Assembly (NCBI GenBank): GCA_019117185.1
Contig: DXAF01000055.1
Span: forward strand, 1 to 41,861
Origin: Candidatus Limosilactobacillus intestinipullorum
Lineage (GTDB): Bacteria; Bacillota; Bacilli; Lactobacillales; Lactobacillaceae
Direction of reading: 5' to 3'
Length of the DNA: 41,861 nt
Of this stretch, positions 6,824-17,900 are shown piece after piece. Both the position numbers and the translations under genes were made by a program. Below the pieces are notes generated by a model that ran no database searches, was not told where the DNA came from, and saw only the letters and a program-made list of their open reading frames with translations. Every line of letters starts with the position of its first letter. Position 1 is the first letter of the stretch.

Positions 6824-6830
6824 GTATACT
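6802..6830 (+). promoter_or_regulatory. Promoter of rpsB, embedded in the preceding terminator
   Basis: TTGTCA (6802-6807) and TATACT (6825-6830) are separated by 17 bp. The -35 overlaps the terminator stem and loop. Transcription would start near 6837, giving a leader of about 110 nt before rpsB. Confidence 0.65.
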
Positions 6831-6860
6831 ATTTAACGGTGTTTAATAACATATAACACA

Positions 6861-6918
6861 CCCGTGCCGATGGAATAGGATGTGCCAATTTTGGTTCCTA
6901 ATCCACGTGACGCACGGG
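6861..6918 (+). promoter_or_regulatory. Leader hairpin before rpsB, candidate S2 autoregulatory site
   Basis: CCCGTGC (6861-6867) pairs with GCACGGG (6912-6918). Inside, TGGAATAGGA (6871-6880) pairs with TCCTAATCCA (6896-6905) with one mismatch, and CCAA/TTGG caps the top. The bulged right side and position just before the rpsB ribosome binding site fit a ribosomal-protein feedback element. Binding by S2 is inferred. Confidence 0.55.
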
Positions 6919-6946
6919 GAGGAAAAACATTTTGGAGGTATAACAC

Positions 6947-7735
6947 ATGTCTGTTGTTACTATGAAGCAATTGCTTGAAGCTGGTGTCCACTTCGGTCAC
7001 CAAACTCGTCGTTGGAACCCAAAGATGGAAGAATACATCTTCACTGAACGTAACGGTATCTACATTATCGACTTACAAAAGACTGTTAATCTGATCGATA
7101 CTGCTTACAACTACATGAAGGATGTTGCTGCTGACGGTGGCGTAGTTCTCTTTGTTGGTACCAAGAAGCAAGCACAAGACTCAATCGAAGAAGAAGCTAC
7201 TCGTGCCGGTCAATACTACGTTAACCACCGTTGGTTGGGTGGTACCTTGACTAACTGGAAGACGATTCAATCCCGGATTGCTCGTTTGAAGGAACTCAAG
7301 AAGATGGCCGAAGATGGTACCTTTGACGTTCTGCCAAAGAAGGAAGTTGCTGTTTTGACTAAGCAACGCGAAAAGTTGGAACGGTTCCTTGGTGGTATCG
7401 AAGATATGCCAAAGATTCCTGACGTAATGTTCATTGTGGACCCACACAAGGAACAAATTGCGGTTAAGGAAGCACAAAAGCTGCATATTCCAATCGTTGC
7501 AATGGTCGACACGAACACTGACCCAGACGACATCGACTACGTAATTCCATCAAACGATGATGCTATTCGTGCCGTTCGTCTGATCACATCAAAGATGGCT
7601 GACGCAATTGTTGAAGGTAAGCAGGGTCAAGACGATGCTCAACAAGCAGACGCTGATGCTGAAGAAAGTGCTGAAGACACGACTGTTAGTGAGGATTCAT
7701 TAAAGAACCTGAAGAACAGTGTTGAAGGCAAGTAA
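6947..7735 (+). CDS. rpsB: 30S ribosomal protein S2
   Basis: Structural protein of the small subunit. The protein starts [19 protein letters not shown] and contains [32 protein letters not shown] and DTNTDPD, all classical S2 signatures. At 262 residues it carries an acidic C-terminal extension (about 225-262, rich in Asp, Glu and Gln), common in lactobacilli. GGAGG lies before ATG 6947. It is followed by tsf, the near-universal order, with a terminator-like attenuator between them. Confidence 0.99.
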   Translation: MSVVTMKQLLEAGVHFGHQTRRWNPKMEEYIFTERNGIYIIDLQKTVNLIDTAYNYMKDVAADGGVVLFVGTKKQAQDSIEEEATRAGQYYVNHRWLGGTLTNWKTIQSRIARLKELKKMAEDGTFDVLPKKEVAVLTKQREKLERFLGGIEDMPKIPDVMFIVDPHKEQIAVKEAQKLHIPIVAMVDTNTDPDDIDYVIPSNDDAIRAVRLITSKMADAIVEGKQGQDDAQQADADAEESAEDTTVSEDSLKNLKNSVEGK

Positions 7736-7754
7736 TTTAACTAATTAATGCAAT

Positions 7755-7813
7755 ACTTGGGCTGTTTTGTGTTATGGACCATTGTGGCCCTAAGTACAAA
7801 CAGTCCTTTTTTT
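7755..7813 (+). terminator. Attenuator-like hairpin between rpsB and tsf
   Basis: GGCTGTTT (7760-7767) can pair with AAACAGTCC (7798-7806), which is followed by seven T: a terminator. Alternatively ACTTGGGC (7755-7762) pairs with GCCCTAAGT (7787-7795). The two foldings share GGC, so they compete. This would lower tsf expression relative to rpsB. Confidence 0.55.
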
Positions 7814-7852
7814 GTAAAAAAAGCTGATTAAAACCAAAGGAGAGAGTTAGTC

Positions 7853-8728
7853 ATGGCTGAAATTAAAGCTGCTCAAGTTATGCAATTACGTAAGAAGTCC
7901 GGTGCTGGGATCATGGATGCCAAAAAGGCCCTGGTTGCTAGTGATGGTGACATGGACAAGGCAATGGATTACCTTCGTGAAAAGGGGATTGCCAAGGCCG
8001 CTAAGAAGAGTGACCGGGTTGCCGCTGAAGGTTTAGCAGAAATTGCCGTTAACGGTAACACCGCTGCGATTGTTGAATTGAACTCAGAAACTGACTTTGT
8101 GGCTGCTAGTGATCCATTCAAGGACCTGCTGAAGAAGGTTACTAAGTTAATTAGTGAAAATAAGCCCGCTAACGTTGAAGAAGCCCTGGCAATTAAGACA
8201 GATAACGGCACGCTAAACGACGACATCATCTCCACCACCCAAAAGACTGGTGAAAAGGTTAGCCTTCGTCGTTTCACGGTTGTTGAAAAGGCTGATGGCG
8301 ACAGCTTTGGTGCCTACCTACACCAAGGTGGCCAAATTGCTGCATTGGTTGTTCTGGAAGGCGCTGACGAAGCAACTGCCAAGGACGTTGCAATGCACGT
8401 TGCAGCTATTAATCCAGAATTCATGACCCGCGATGATGTTCCTGCTGACCGCCTTGACCACGAACGGGAAGTCTTCAAGGAAGAAACCTTGAACGAAGGC
8501 AAGCCTGCTAAGATCGTTGACAAGATTGTTGAAGGTCGCTTGAACAAGTTCTTATCACAAATTTGCTTGGCTGACCAAGACTTTGTTAAGGACTCTGATA
8601 AGACTGTTGCCCAATACGTTAAGGATAACGGTGGGAAGCTGAAGTCCTTTATCCGCTACGAAGTCGGTGAAGGGATCGAAAAGAAGCAAGACGACTTTGC
8701 CCAAGAAGTTAAGGACCAAATGAACTAA
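7853..8728 (+). CDS. tsf: Elongation factor Ts
   Basis: Nucleotide exchange factor that recycles EF-Tu-GDP to EF-Tu-GTP. The N-terminal UBA-like domain has [16 protein letters not shown] and the core has [11 protein letters not shown] and HVAAINPEF, the standard signatures. Length is 291 residues, normal. ATG 7853 follows AAGGAGAGAG. It lies downstream of rpsB through an attenuator and upstream of pyrH through a terminator-like hairpin, so the four-gene cluster is likely only partly cotranscribed. Confidence 0.98.
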   Translation: MAEIKAAQVMQLRKKSGAGIMDAKKALVASDGDMDKAMDYLREKGIAKAAKKSDRVAAEGLAEIAVNGNTAAIVELNSETDFVAASDPFKDLLKKVTKLISENKPANVEEALAIKTDNGTLNDDIISTTQKTGEKVSLRRFTVVEKADGDSFGAYLHQGGQIAALVVLEGADEATAKDVAMHVAAINPEFMTRDDVPADRLDHEREVFKEETLNEGKPAKIVDKIVEGRLNKFLSQICLADQDFVKDSDKTVAQYVKDNGGKLKSFIRYEVGEGIEKKQDDFAQEVKDQMN

Positions 8729-8743
8729 GCGTTCGGTTGGCTG

Positions 8744-9524
<781 letters not shown>

Positions 9525-9527
9525 ATA

Positions 9528-10088
9528 ATGGCATCAAGCAAAGAAATTTTAAACGATGCAAAAGATAAGATGAAGAAGTCGGGTGAGGCCTTACAACGAA
9601 GCCTGGCCGACATCCGTGCTGGGCAGGCCAACGCAGCCTTACTAAACTCGGTTAAGGTTGAATATTATGGGGCACCAACCCCCCTTAACCAGGTTGCTTC
9701 AATCACGATTCCAGAGGCGCGGCAATTGCTAATCAAGCCATACGATGAGAGTATTCTTGAAGAAATCGAGCGGGCCATCTACGCTTCTAACCTGGGTTTG
9801 ACACCGCAAAATGATGGTAGTGCAATCCGGTTGATCATTCCTCAATTGACGGAAGATCGTCGTAAGGAACTGGTTAAAGACGTTAAGGCCGAGCTTGAAA
9901 AGGCTAAGGTTGCGGTACGAAACGTTCGTCGGGAAGCCATGGACGACCTTAAGAAGGGAAACAAGAATGGTGACTTCAACGACGATGAGTTCCATGACTT
10001 AGAAAAGAAGGTTCAAGACGAAACTGATGCGGGAATCAAGAACCTTGAAGAGATTGCTGGCGCTAAGGAAAAGGAACTGCTTGCCTAA
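9528..10088 (+). CDS. frr: Ribosome recycling factor
   Basis: Together with EF-G it splits the post-termination ribosome. The 186-residue protein shows the three-helix-bundle pattern and signatures such as [30 protein letters not shown], and the C-terminal helix with [16 protein letters not shown] inside the pyrH end serves as ribosome binding site, so the two are coupled. A strong terminator follows. Confidence 0.98.
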   Translation: MASSKEILNDAKDKMKKSGEALQRSLADIRAGQANAALLNSVKVEYYGAPTPLNQVASITIPEARQLLIKPYDESILEEIERAIYASNLGLTPQNDGSAIRLIIPQLTEDRRKELVKDVKAELEKAKVAVRNVRREAMDDLKKGNKNGDFNDDEFHDLEKKVQDETDAGIKNLEEIAGAKEKELLA

Positions 10089-10100
10089 GTGCAAACGGTT

Positions 10101-10137
10101 GAGGCAGGGGGAAGTACTTCCCACCGGCCTTTTTTTG
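10101..10137 (+). terminator. Terminator after frr
   Basis: A GC-rich hairpin (GGCAGGGGGAAG with CTTCCCACCGGCC, roughly 10103-10128) is followed by TTTTTTT. It closes the rpsB-frr cluster. Confidence 0.85.
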
Positions 10138-10182
10138 TGTCTTGGCAAGCTGGTGTAAGGCGGAATTAATCGGCGAGCTAAA

Positions 10183-10211
10183 TTGTTTTTTCGTCCTAAG
10201 AGCTTTATAAT
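10183..10211 (+). promoter_or_regulatory. Promoter of uppS-cdsA-rseP-proS
   Basis: TTGTTT (10183-10188), 17-bp spacer, perfect TATAAT (10206-10211), placed between the frr terminator and uppS. Confidence 0.75.
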
Positions 10212-10269
10212 ATATGAACGAATTTATTTTGAACGGCAAATAATGTTTAAGTAAATGGAGGGGAAAAGA

Positions 10270-11034
10270 TTGTTCTCTAAAAAAGATGCCGCCAAGTCGG
10301 CCCCGGGTTTAGACCGTGAACGAATTCCAGGACACATTGCTATCATCATGGATGGTAATGGACGCTGGGCACAAAAACGTCACTTACCGCGGGTCGCGGG
10401 ACATAAGCAGGGAATGCAGACCGTTAAGACGATCACGATGGCTGCTAGTCGGTTGGGGGTTAAAGTACTAACCCTGTATGCATTCTCAACAGAAAACTGG
10501 AAACGACCTTCTAGTGAGGTTAACTACTTAATGCAGTTGCCAATTCGCTTCTTTTCAACCTTTGTTCCTGACCTGGTAAAGAATAACGTCCGGGTAATGG
10601 TAATGGGGGACCTATCGCGCCTTCCCGAAAAAACCCAGACAGCGGTCAATGAAGCAATTGCTGACACCGCTGATTGTACGGGGATGGTCTTAAACTTTGC
10701 CCTTAACTACGGGAGTCGTGACGAAATCACCCGTGCGGTAACGGCGATTGCGACTGAGGTTAAACAAGGCACGCTAAAACCTGACCAGGTTAACGGAGCA
10801 CTGATTGACCGGCACCTAATGACGGCACCACTGGGGGACCTGGCGGATCCAGACCTCTTGATTCGGACGAGTGGTGAAGAACGGATTAGTAACTTCTTAC
10901 TTTGGCAGTTGGCCTATAGTGAGCTGGAATTTGTCCCTGAACACTGGCCAGACTTTAATGCTAAGTCACTTGAGCGAGCAATTATTGAATTTCAAGGACG
11001 CCACCGGCGCTTTGGTGGACTGAAGAATGAATAG
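10270..11034 (+). CDS. uppS: Undecaprenyl diphosphate synthase (TTG start)
   Basis: Adds eight isopentenyl units in cis to farnesyl diphosphate, making the C55 carrier for peptidoglycan and other wall polymers. Signatures are IIMDGNGRWA with the catalytic Asp, ALNYGSRDEI, and DLLIRTSGEERISNFLLWQ. An ATG at 10255 is in frame, but the ribosome binding site GGAGGGG at 10258-10264 lies downstream of it. TTG 10270, five bases after that site, is therefore the more likely start, giving 254 residues. It is the first gene of an operon with cdsA 12 bp downstream and draws on isoprenoids from the mevalonate route (mvaS). Confidence 0.93.
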   Translation: MFSKKDAAKSAPGLDRERIPGHIAIIMDGNGRWAQKRHLPRVAGHKQGMQTVKTITMAASRLGVKVLTLYAFSTENWKRPSSEVNYLMQLPIRFFSTFVPDLVKNNVRVMVMGDLSRLPEKTQTAVNEAIADTADCTGMVLNFALNYGSRDEITRAVTAIATEVKQGTLKPDQVNGALIDRHLMTAPLGDLADPDLLIRTSGEERISNFLLWQLAYSELEFVPEHWPDFNAKSLERAIIEFQGRHRRFGGLKNE

Positions 11035-11046
11035 GAGAAAGTAAAG

Positions 11047-11832
11047 ATGAAGACGAGAATTATTACGGCGGTAATTGCCTTGGCAATTTTCATTCCGCTA
11101 ATTGTTTACGGTAGTTGGCCATTAACTATTGCGGCAGTTGCTTTGGGGATTGTTGCCATGTCTGAAGTGTTGGTAATGAAGAAAATGTTTGTCATTTCCT
11201 TTGAAGCCATTGTCAGCTACCTGGGGGTGGCCTTGCTAATCTTACCAGATAACTGGCTTGATTTTTTGCCGAGTGTTGCCACCCGGTGGTTCGGTTTTTA
11301 CATTTTAGTGGCCTTGCTACTGCTGCACACGGTATTGCGTAAGCAGCGGTTTACCTTCGATGATGCCGGGGTATTAACTTTAGCAATGCTGTATATCGGA
11401 ATGGGCTTCCATTATTTTGTGGTTGCCCGGTCCATTAACTTCCCGACCCTTTTATATGGGATTCTGATTGTGTGGCTAACCGATAGTGGCGCATACCTGA
11501 TTGGTCGTCAGCTCGGTAAAAACAAATTGGCGCCGCGAATTAGTCCGAATAAGACCTGGGAAGGTTCAGTCGGCGGAACACTGGCTGCTACAATCATTTT
11601 GGCCTTTTACCTGTACTTCTGCCCAGTGGGTGACGGCTTTATTACAATGGTCATCTTAACCTTAATACTCTCCATCGTGGGCCAACTTGGTGACTTGGTT
11701 GAGTCATCACTTAAGCGCTACTATGGAGTAAAAGACTCCGGTAAGATTTTGCCTGGTCACGGGGGGATCTTGGACCGCTTTGATAGCATGCTGTTGGTAA
11801 TGCCGATGTTACATATGGTTGGCATTATCTAG
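11047..11832 (+). CDS. cdsA: Phosphatidate cytidylyltransferase (CDP-diglyceride synthase)
   Basis: Makes CDP-diacylglycerol from phosphatidate and CTP for phospholipid synthesis. This is an integral membrane protein with about seven or eight hydrophobic helices. The family signature is in the C-terminal third: NKTWEGSVGG, then GDLVESSLKR, then KDSGKILPGHGGILDRFDS. The 261-residue length is normal. The gene sits between uppS and rseP, the common Gram-positive order. Confidence 0.97.
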   Translation: MKTRIITAVIALAIFIPLIVYGSWPLTIAAVALGIVAMSEVLVMKKMFVISFEAIVSYLGVALLILPDNWLDFLPSVATRWFGFYILVALLLLHTVLRKQRFTFDDAGVLTLAMLYIGMGFHYFVVARSINFPTLLYGILIVWLTDSGAYLIGRQLGKNKLAPRISPNKTWEGSVGGTLAATIILAFYLYFCPVGDGFITMVILTLILSIVGQLGDLVESSLKRYYGVKDSGKILPGHGGILDRFDSMLLVMPMLHMVGII

Positions 11833-11853
11833 ACACCTTAAGGAAGGGATTCT

Positions 11854-13128
11854 GTGATAGTAACAATTATTACCTTTATTCTGGTTTTCGGGATTTTAGT
11901 TCTCGTCCATGAATACGGGCACTACTACTTTGCCAAGCGGGCGGGGATCCTTGTCCGTGAATTTTCAATTGGGATGGGGCCCAAAATTTGGTGGAAACGT
12001 AAGAACGGTACCACCTATACAGTCCGGATCCTACCGGTTGGGGGTTACGTTCGCCTCGCCGGTAATGATGACGAGGATGAAGAAGAACTACGGCCCGGGA
12101 CACCCGTTACCCTCCAGTTAAACGACCAGGACGAAGTGGTGACGATTAACGCGAGTGGTAAGTCAACCCTTTTTCAAGGCATCCCGCTCCAACTCGTGGC
12201 CAGCGACCTGACTGATGGCTTGTGGATAAGGGGCTACGTTAATGGGGATGAGGATAACCTGAAGCAATACCCAGTGAACTATGATGCCGTGGTGATCGAG
12301 CATGATGGTACCGCGGTACAAATTGCCCCCCGGGATGTTCAGTTCCGGTCAGCTAGTTTGCCTGCTCGAATGATGACAAACTTTGCCGGGCCGATGAATA
12401 ACTTCATCCTCTCACTTATCGTGTTCATAATCCTTGGTTTTACACTTGCTGGTGTGCCTACCAACAGCAACCAGGTTGGCAAGGTCAACTCTGGTTCGGT
12501 CGCTGCCCAGGCAGGCTTAAAAGCCGGTGACCAGATTACCCGGGTGAATAATACCCAGGTCAAGAACTGGCCGGACCTTTCCGCAAACCTTTCAGATAAG
12601 CCCGGACAACGAGTAAGGGTGACCTACGTTCGCAACAACCACCAAAAGACGGTTACCCTGGTCCCGAAGACGGTCAAACAGGGTAAACAAAAGGTGGGGC
12701 AAATTGGAATTATTGAGCAGGAACGGACCGGCTTTAAGGACCGCCTGCTATTTGGTTGGCAACAATTTGTCCAGGCGGGGACCCTCATTTTTGCGGTGCT
12801 TGGCCACATGTTTACTCATGGCTTTAGTCTTAATGATCTCGGGGGGCCAGTGGCAATCTATGCCGGAACCTCACAGGCGACCGCATTGGGCTTTAACGGG
12901 GTTTTGAACTTCTTAGCCCTCCTGTCAATCAACCTGGGGATCGTTAACCTATTGCCAATTCCGGCGCTGGATGGTGGTAAATTACTGTTGAACATCATTG
13001 AGGCAGTCATTCGGCGGCCAATTCCGGAAAAGGCAGAGGGAATTGTGACGATGATTGGTTTTATGATACTATTGATACTAATGATATTGGTTACATGGAA
13101 CGATATTCAACGCTACTTTATCCGGTAG
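11854..13128 (+). CDS. rseP: Site-2-type intramembrane zinc metalloprotease (RseP/RasP)
   Basis: Cleaves membrane-spanning substrates such as anti-sigma factors and leftover signal peptides. Zinc ligands are visible: HEYGH (19-23) in the first membrane helix and the LDG motif (PIPALDGGK) near the C-terminus. A PDZ domain lies between them (about 200-280, VNSGSVAAQAGLKAGDQI). The protein is 424 residues. The GTG start at 11854 follows AAGGAAGGGA. An inserted acidic stretch (DDEDEEE) near residue 72 is common in lactobacilli. Its substrates cannot be read from this window. Confidence 0.95.
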   Translation: MIVTIITFILVFGILVLVHEYGHYYFAKRAGILVREFSIGMGPKIWWKRKNGTTYTVRILPVGGYVRLAGNDDEDEEELRPGTPVTLQLNDQDEVVTINASGKSTLFQGIPLQLVASDLTDGLWIRGYVNGDEDNLKQYPVNYDAVVIEHDGTAVQIAPRDVQFRSASLPARMMTNFAGPMNNFILSLIVFIILGFTLAGVPTNSNQVGKVNSGSVAAQAGLKAGDQITRVNNTQVKNWPDLSANLSDKPGQRVRVTYVRNNHQKTVTLVPKTVKQGKQKVGQIGIIEQERTGFKDRLLFGWQQFVQAGTLIFAVLGHMFTHGFSLNDLGGPVAIYAGTSQATALGFNGVLNFLALLSINLGIVNLLPIPALDGGKLLLNIIEAVIRRPIPEKAEGIVTMIGFMILLILMILVTWNDIQRYFIR

Positions 13129-13152
13129 CGGGTGAACGGAGGAGAAGGATTT

Positions 13153-14892
13153 ATGAAGCAGTCAAAAATTTTAATTCCGACTAAGAAGGAAGCACCCAGC
13201 GATGCCGAAGCGCTAAGCCACGTGATGATGGAACGAGCGGGCTACATTTACCAGATTTCGTCAGGGGTGTGGTCGTACCTGCCATTAGCCTACCGGGTCA
13301 TCCGTAAGGTCAAGGGCATTATTCGCGAGGAAATGGAAAAGGCGGGAGCTTTCCAAATGGAGACCCCATCGATGTTACCGGCTGACTTGTGGCAACAAAC
13401 TGGTCGTTACGAAGCCTATGGCGATACCTTGTTTAAGTTTAAGGACCGCAATGACCGGGAATACATCCTGGGCCCGACGGATGAAGAAGCGATGACCGAA
13501 ATTTTACGGGACAGTATTAAGTCCTACAAGAAATTACCGTTGGTAGTTTACCAAATTACTGATAAGTTCCGTGATGAACCACGGCCGCGGTATGGAATCC
13601 TACGGGGGAAGGAATTCTCAATGTTAGATGGTTATTCCTTCTCTGCGGACCAAAAGGGGTTAGACGAGGCTTATGACTTACAGGCCCAAGCCTACCGGAA
13701 CATCTTTGACCGGGCGGGGCTTAACTATAAGGTTATTTTGGCAGACTCAGGGACCATTGGTGGTGACAACTCACAAGAGTTCTCTGCACCGGCCAAGGTG
13801 GGTGAAGACGTCATCGTTTACACTGATGGTGGCTATGCGGCCAACATTGAAAAAGCAACTTCCAAGTTTACTGGCGTTCAACAAACCGCTGCACTGGCAG
13901 AATTAGCTAAAAAACCAACTCCTGGTGCCCATACGGTTGACGAGGCTTGTGAAACGCTCGGTGTTGACCAAGGACAGATGCTTAAGTCAATGCTCTTTAT
14001 GGCCAAGATGGGTGAAGATGATTACCAGCCAGTAATGGTCCTGATGCGGGGAAATGATGAAGTTAACGAAACCAAGGTTACCAACGCAATCGACTGTGAA
14101 GAACTCGAATTGGCTTCTGAAGAAGATACCCAAAAGTACCTCGGTGCCCACCCAGGTTCATTGGGACCAGTGGGGGTCGGTGAAGAAGTTAAGATCCTAG
14201 CCGATAATTACGTAAAGGTACTCGTCAACATGGCCTGTGGAGCTAATGATGATGGCTTCCACTATGTTAATGCCAACATTGATCGTGACTTCCGGGTAGA
14301 TGAATTTGGTGACTTCCGGAACGTTCAAGAAGGCGAGTTGGCACCAGATGGTTACCCAATCAAGTTCACAAACGGGATTGAAATTGGTCACATCTTTAAG
14401 TTGGGGACTGGTTACTCCGAAAAGCTTGGTGCCAAGGTCCTCGACGAAAATGGTCGGCAGGTTAACATGATCATGGGCTGCTACGGTATCGGGGTAACCC
14501 GGTTGCTGTCAGCGGTTGCGGAACAAAATGCGGATGAAAATGGTTTGGTTTGGCCAGACAGCATTGCCCCATTTGATGTTCACGTGATTCCCGTCAATGC
14601 CAAGAAGGATGACCAAATGGCCATGGCTAATGACCTTGAAGATCAGTTAACGGCTGCCGGGTACGAAGTCCTGGTTGATGATCGTAAGGAACGGGCCGGT
14701 GTTAAGTTTGCCGACGCGGACTTGATTGGGATTCCGCTGCGGGTAACGATCGGTAAGAAGGCCGCGGATGGAATCGTGGAAGTTAAGATTCGTAAGACCG
14801 GTGAGACGATTGAAGTTAAGCAAGAAGAACTCGTTAATACGGTTGGTATTTTGTTAAAGCAGTTAGCTAATCCAACCGATAAGCAAGAATAA
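13153..14892 (+). CDS. proS: Prolyl-tRNA synthetase, bacterial type
   Basis: Charges tRNA-Pro. At 579 residues it has the bacterial architecture: class II catalytic core split by an editing domain (about 225-400), and a C-terminal anticodon-binding domain. Motif 2 shows KFRDEPRPRYGILRGKEF, and motif 3 GCYGIGVTRLL. GGAGGAG at 13138-13144 selects ATG 13153; an earlier in-frame GTG at 13132 precedes that site. It is the last gene of the uppS operon, before a terminator. Confidence 0.97.
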   Translation: MKQSKILIPTKKEAPSDAEALSHVMMERAGYIYQISSGVWSYLPLAYRVIRKVKGIIREEMEKAGAFQMETPSMLPADLWQQTGRYEAYGDTLFKFKDRNDREYILGPTDEEAMTEILRDSIKSYKKLPLVVYQITDKFRDEPRPRYGILRGKEFSMLDGYSFSADQKGLDEAYDLQAQAYRNIFDRAGLNYKVILADSGTIGGDNSQEFSAPAKVGEDVIVYTDGGYAANIEKATSKFTGVQQTAALAELAKKPTPGAHTVDEACETLGVDQGQMLKSMLFMAKMGEDDYQPVMVLMRGNDEVNETKVTNAIDCEELELASEEDTQKYLGAHPGSLGPVGVGEEVKILADNYVKVLVNMACGANDDGFHYVNANIDRDFRVDEFGDFRNVQEGELAPDGYPIKFTNGIEIGHIFKLGTGYSEKLGAKVLDENGRQVNMIMGCYGIGVTRLLSAVAEQNADENGLVWPDSIAPFDVHVIPVNAKKDDQMAMANDLEDQLTAAGYEVLVDDRKERAGVKFADADLIGIPLRVTIGKKAADGIVEVKIRKTGETIEVKQEELVNTVGILLKQLANPTDKQE

Positions 14893-14895
14893 TTA

Positions 14896-14936
14896 AAAAA
14901 TGTGGCGCAGGTAAACAATCAAGGCGCCACATTTTT
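14896..14936 (+). terminator. Terminator between proS and polC
   Basis: AAAAATGTGGCGC (14896-14908) pairs perfectly with GCGCCACATTTTT (14924-14936); the T run ends the arm. polC begins 20 bp later, so some readthrough is likely if polC has no promoter of its own. Confidence 0.9.
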
Positions 14937-14956
14937 AAGTAGGAGGATTTAATAAA

Positions 14957-17900
14957 GTGGCGTTAAATCGACAAGAACTTTTTACTAAGTTGCTTGAGCA
15001 GGTTCATTTCCCAGAGAAGGCGAATGCCGCCTTTAAAGGGGCATCCGTCCAATCGGTGGTGGTTCACCGTGAGAGTCGGCGGTGGGAGTTTCATCTGATT
15101 TTTCGACGTCCATTGCCCTTTCAACTGTTTCGCGACCTTTGCCAGGCCGTCCAGGTGGGCTTTAAAGACATTGCAGGCGTTAGTCTGCAAATTAGTAGTC
15201 CCGCGACAGAAGTGGACCCCAAGCTCGTTGCAGACTACTGGGAATACGTGATTCGCCAGAGTACCGGATCTTCACCAATGCTCCAGCAAGCCTGTTTAAA
15301 CACGGTACCAGAGGTCCGGGATGGTCGGGTGACTGTTGTTGTTGAAAATGACATCCTTAAGGACCTTTTAACGAAGAAGGCTCTGACGACGATTGAAGCA
15401 CAGTACCAACTGGTGGGCTTTCCCCGCTTTAAAATTCACCCCTTTGTTGACCAGTCAGCGTCACAGGCCAAAATTCAGGAGCTCCGGGAAAGACATGAGG
15501 CTGCCGATGCCGCATTAGCAGCGAAGGCCATGGCTCAGATTAAGAAAAAGAACGCAACCAAAAAGTCTGCTCCGGTTGCACCAGCGGATGGTCCTGCCCA
15601 GCTTGGTCGGGTAATTAACGATAAGCAAGAAGTTGTCCAGATGAAAGACATCCAGGGTGAGGAGCGTAATGTCATTGTTGAAGGTTACGTTTTTAACGCG
15701 GAGGTCCGCGAATTGCGGTCTGGTCGGCAGTTATTAACCTTTGAAATCACCGACTATACTTCCTCTTTTGCGGTTAAGAAGTTCTCCCGAAACAGCGATG
15801 AGGAGGCTCAATTTGCCAATATCAAGCCGGGAATGTGGTTAAAGGTTCGGGGACCGGTTCAAGAGGATACCTGGATGCATGACCTCGTAATTAATGCTTA
15901 TGATATTAACCAGGTCACTCACACCGAACGGCAGGATAAGGCGCCGGCGGACCAAAAGCGGATTGAGCTTCATGCCCATACGGAAATGAGCCAGATGGAT
16001 GCAACGAATTCGATTACCCAGCTGGCTCAACAAGCTAGTGAGTGGGGACAACCGGCAATTGCGGTGACCGACCATGGTAACGTGCAGGCCTTCCCGGAGG
16101 CGTTTAAGGCTAGTAAGAAGTTTGGAATTAAGATGTTGTACGGGATGGAAGCCAACGTGGTTGATGATGGGGTGCCACTAGCCTATAACGAGAATCATGC
16201 CCCCTTGATTGACCACACCTATGTTATCTTTGACGTAGAAACGACCGGCCTATCGGCGATCTATGATAAGGTAATTGAACTGTCGGCGGTGAAGATGAAG
16301 GACGGCAACGTCTTAGAGCGCTTTGATGAATTTATTGATCCCGGCTTCCCACTATCGGAACAAACGACTAACTTAACTTCAATTACGAACGAGATGGTCC
16401 ACGGCTCCAAGAGTGAAGAAGAAGTTTTTAAGATGTTTAAGGACTTTTGCCAAGGGGCCATCATTGCCGGACATAACGTCTCTTTTGATATGGGCTTCAT
16501 GAATACTGGTTACCGGCGGCATAATATGGAAGAAATTACGGAACCCGTAATTGACACCCTCCCGCTGGCCCGTTTCCTGTATCCTGACATGCGAGGGTAC
16601 CGTCTAAACACGTTAAGTAAAAAGTTTAAGGTCGCCTTGGAGCACCACCACCGGGCTAATTACGACGCCGAGGCGACGGGGCACCTGTTGTATAAGTTTT
16701 TAAAGGATGCCGAAGAGCGGTATGATGTTCGTTATGTGGATGACTTGAATAAACACATGGCCGAAAACGACGCCTATAAGCACGCCCGGCCATTCCACGT
16801 GACCTTGCTGGCCCAGACTCAGGCGGGCTTAAAAAACCTCTTTAAGCTGGTTTCATTTTCCAATGTTAAATACTTCCACCGGGTTCCCCGAATTCCCCGG
16901 AGCTTATTGACCAAGTATCGTAAGGGGCTCTTGCTGGGAACGGCTTGTTCATCAGGAGAGGTCTTTACCGCGATGATGGAGAAGGGCTATCCAGAGGCGC
17001 TGCGCAAGGCCCGTTACTATGACTTCATCGAAATCCAGCCCCGGGCAAACTATGCGCCGTTGTTAGAAACCCATGTGATTGCCGACCGGGCCCACCTGGA
17101 TGATATTCTAAAGAATATGGTTAAGATGGGGGATGAATTGAAGAAGCCGGTAGTCGCGACGGGCGATGTCCACTACTTAGACCAGCATGATGGCATCTAT
17201 CGGCAAATCCTGATTAATTCGCAGGGGGGTGCCAACCCACTGAACCGGACTAAGCGCCCTGATGTTCATTTCCGGACGACCGACGAAATGTTGGATGAAT
17301 TTACGGAACTCCTGGGTGCTGCGACGGCCAAACGGGTGGTTGTTGATAATACACATACGGTAGCCGACATGGTCGATGATGACATCCGTCCAGTGAAGGA
17401 TAAACTATACACGCCACACATGCCGGGCGCCGAGCAGGAAATTCAAGACCGGACCTGGAACACGGCCAAGGCCTGGTATGGGGACCCACTCCCTAAGATC
17501 GTTAAGGACCGGGTTGAACTAGAATTGAACAGTATTGTTAAGAACGGTTTCTCGGTTATTTACTTAATTGCCCAGCGTTTGGTAGCCAAGTCCAACAAGG
17601 ATGGGTACCTGGTTGGGTCCCGGGGATCCGTTGGTTCTAGTGTAGTTGCGACCCTTTCGGGGATTACGGAAGTGAACCCCTTGCCACCCCATTACCGGTG
17701 TCCGAAGTGCCAATACACGCACTTCTACACGAAGGGGGAGTACAGTTCGGGCTTTGACTTGCCAGAAAAGCACTGTCCGAAGTGTGGGACCCTGTTGGTT
17801 AAAGATGGCCACGACATTCCTTTCCAGACCTTCTTAGGGTTTAAGGGAAACAAGGTGCCGGATATTGATTTGAACTTTTCCGGGGACTACCAGCCGATTG

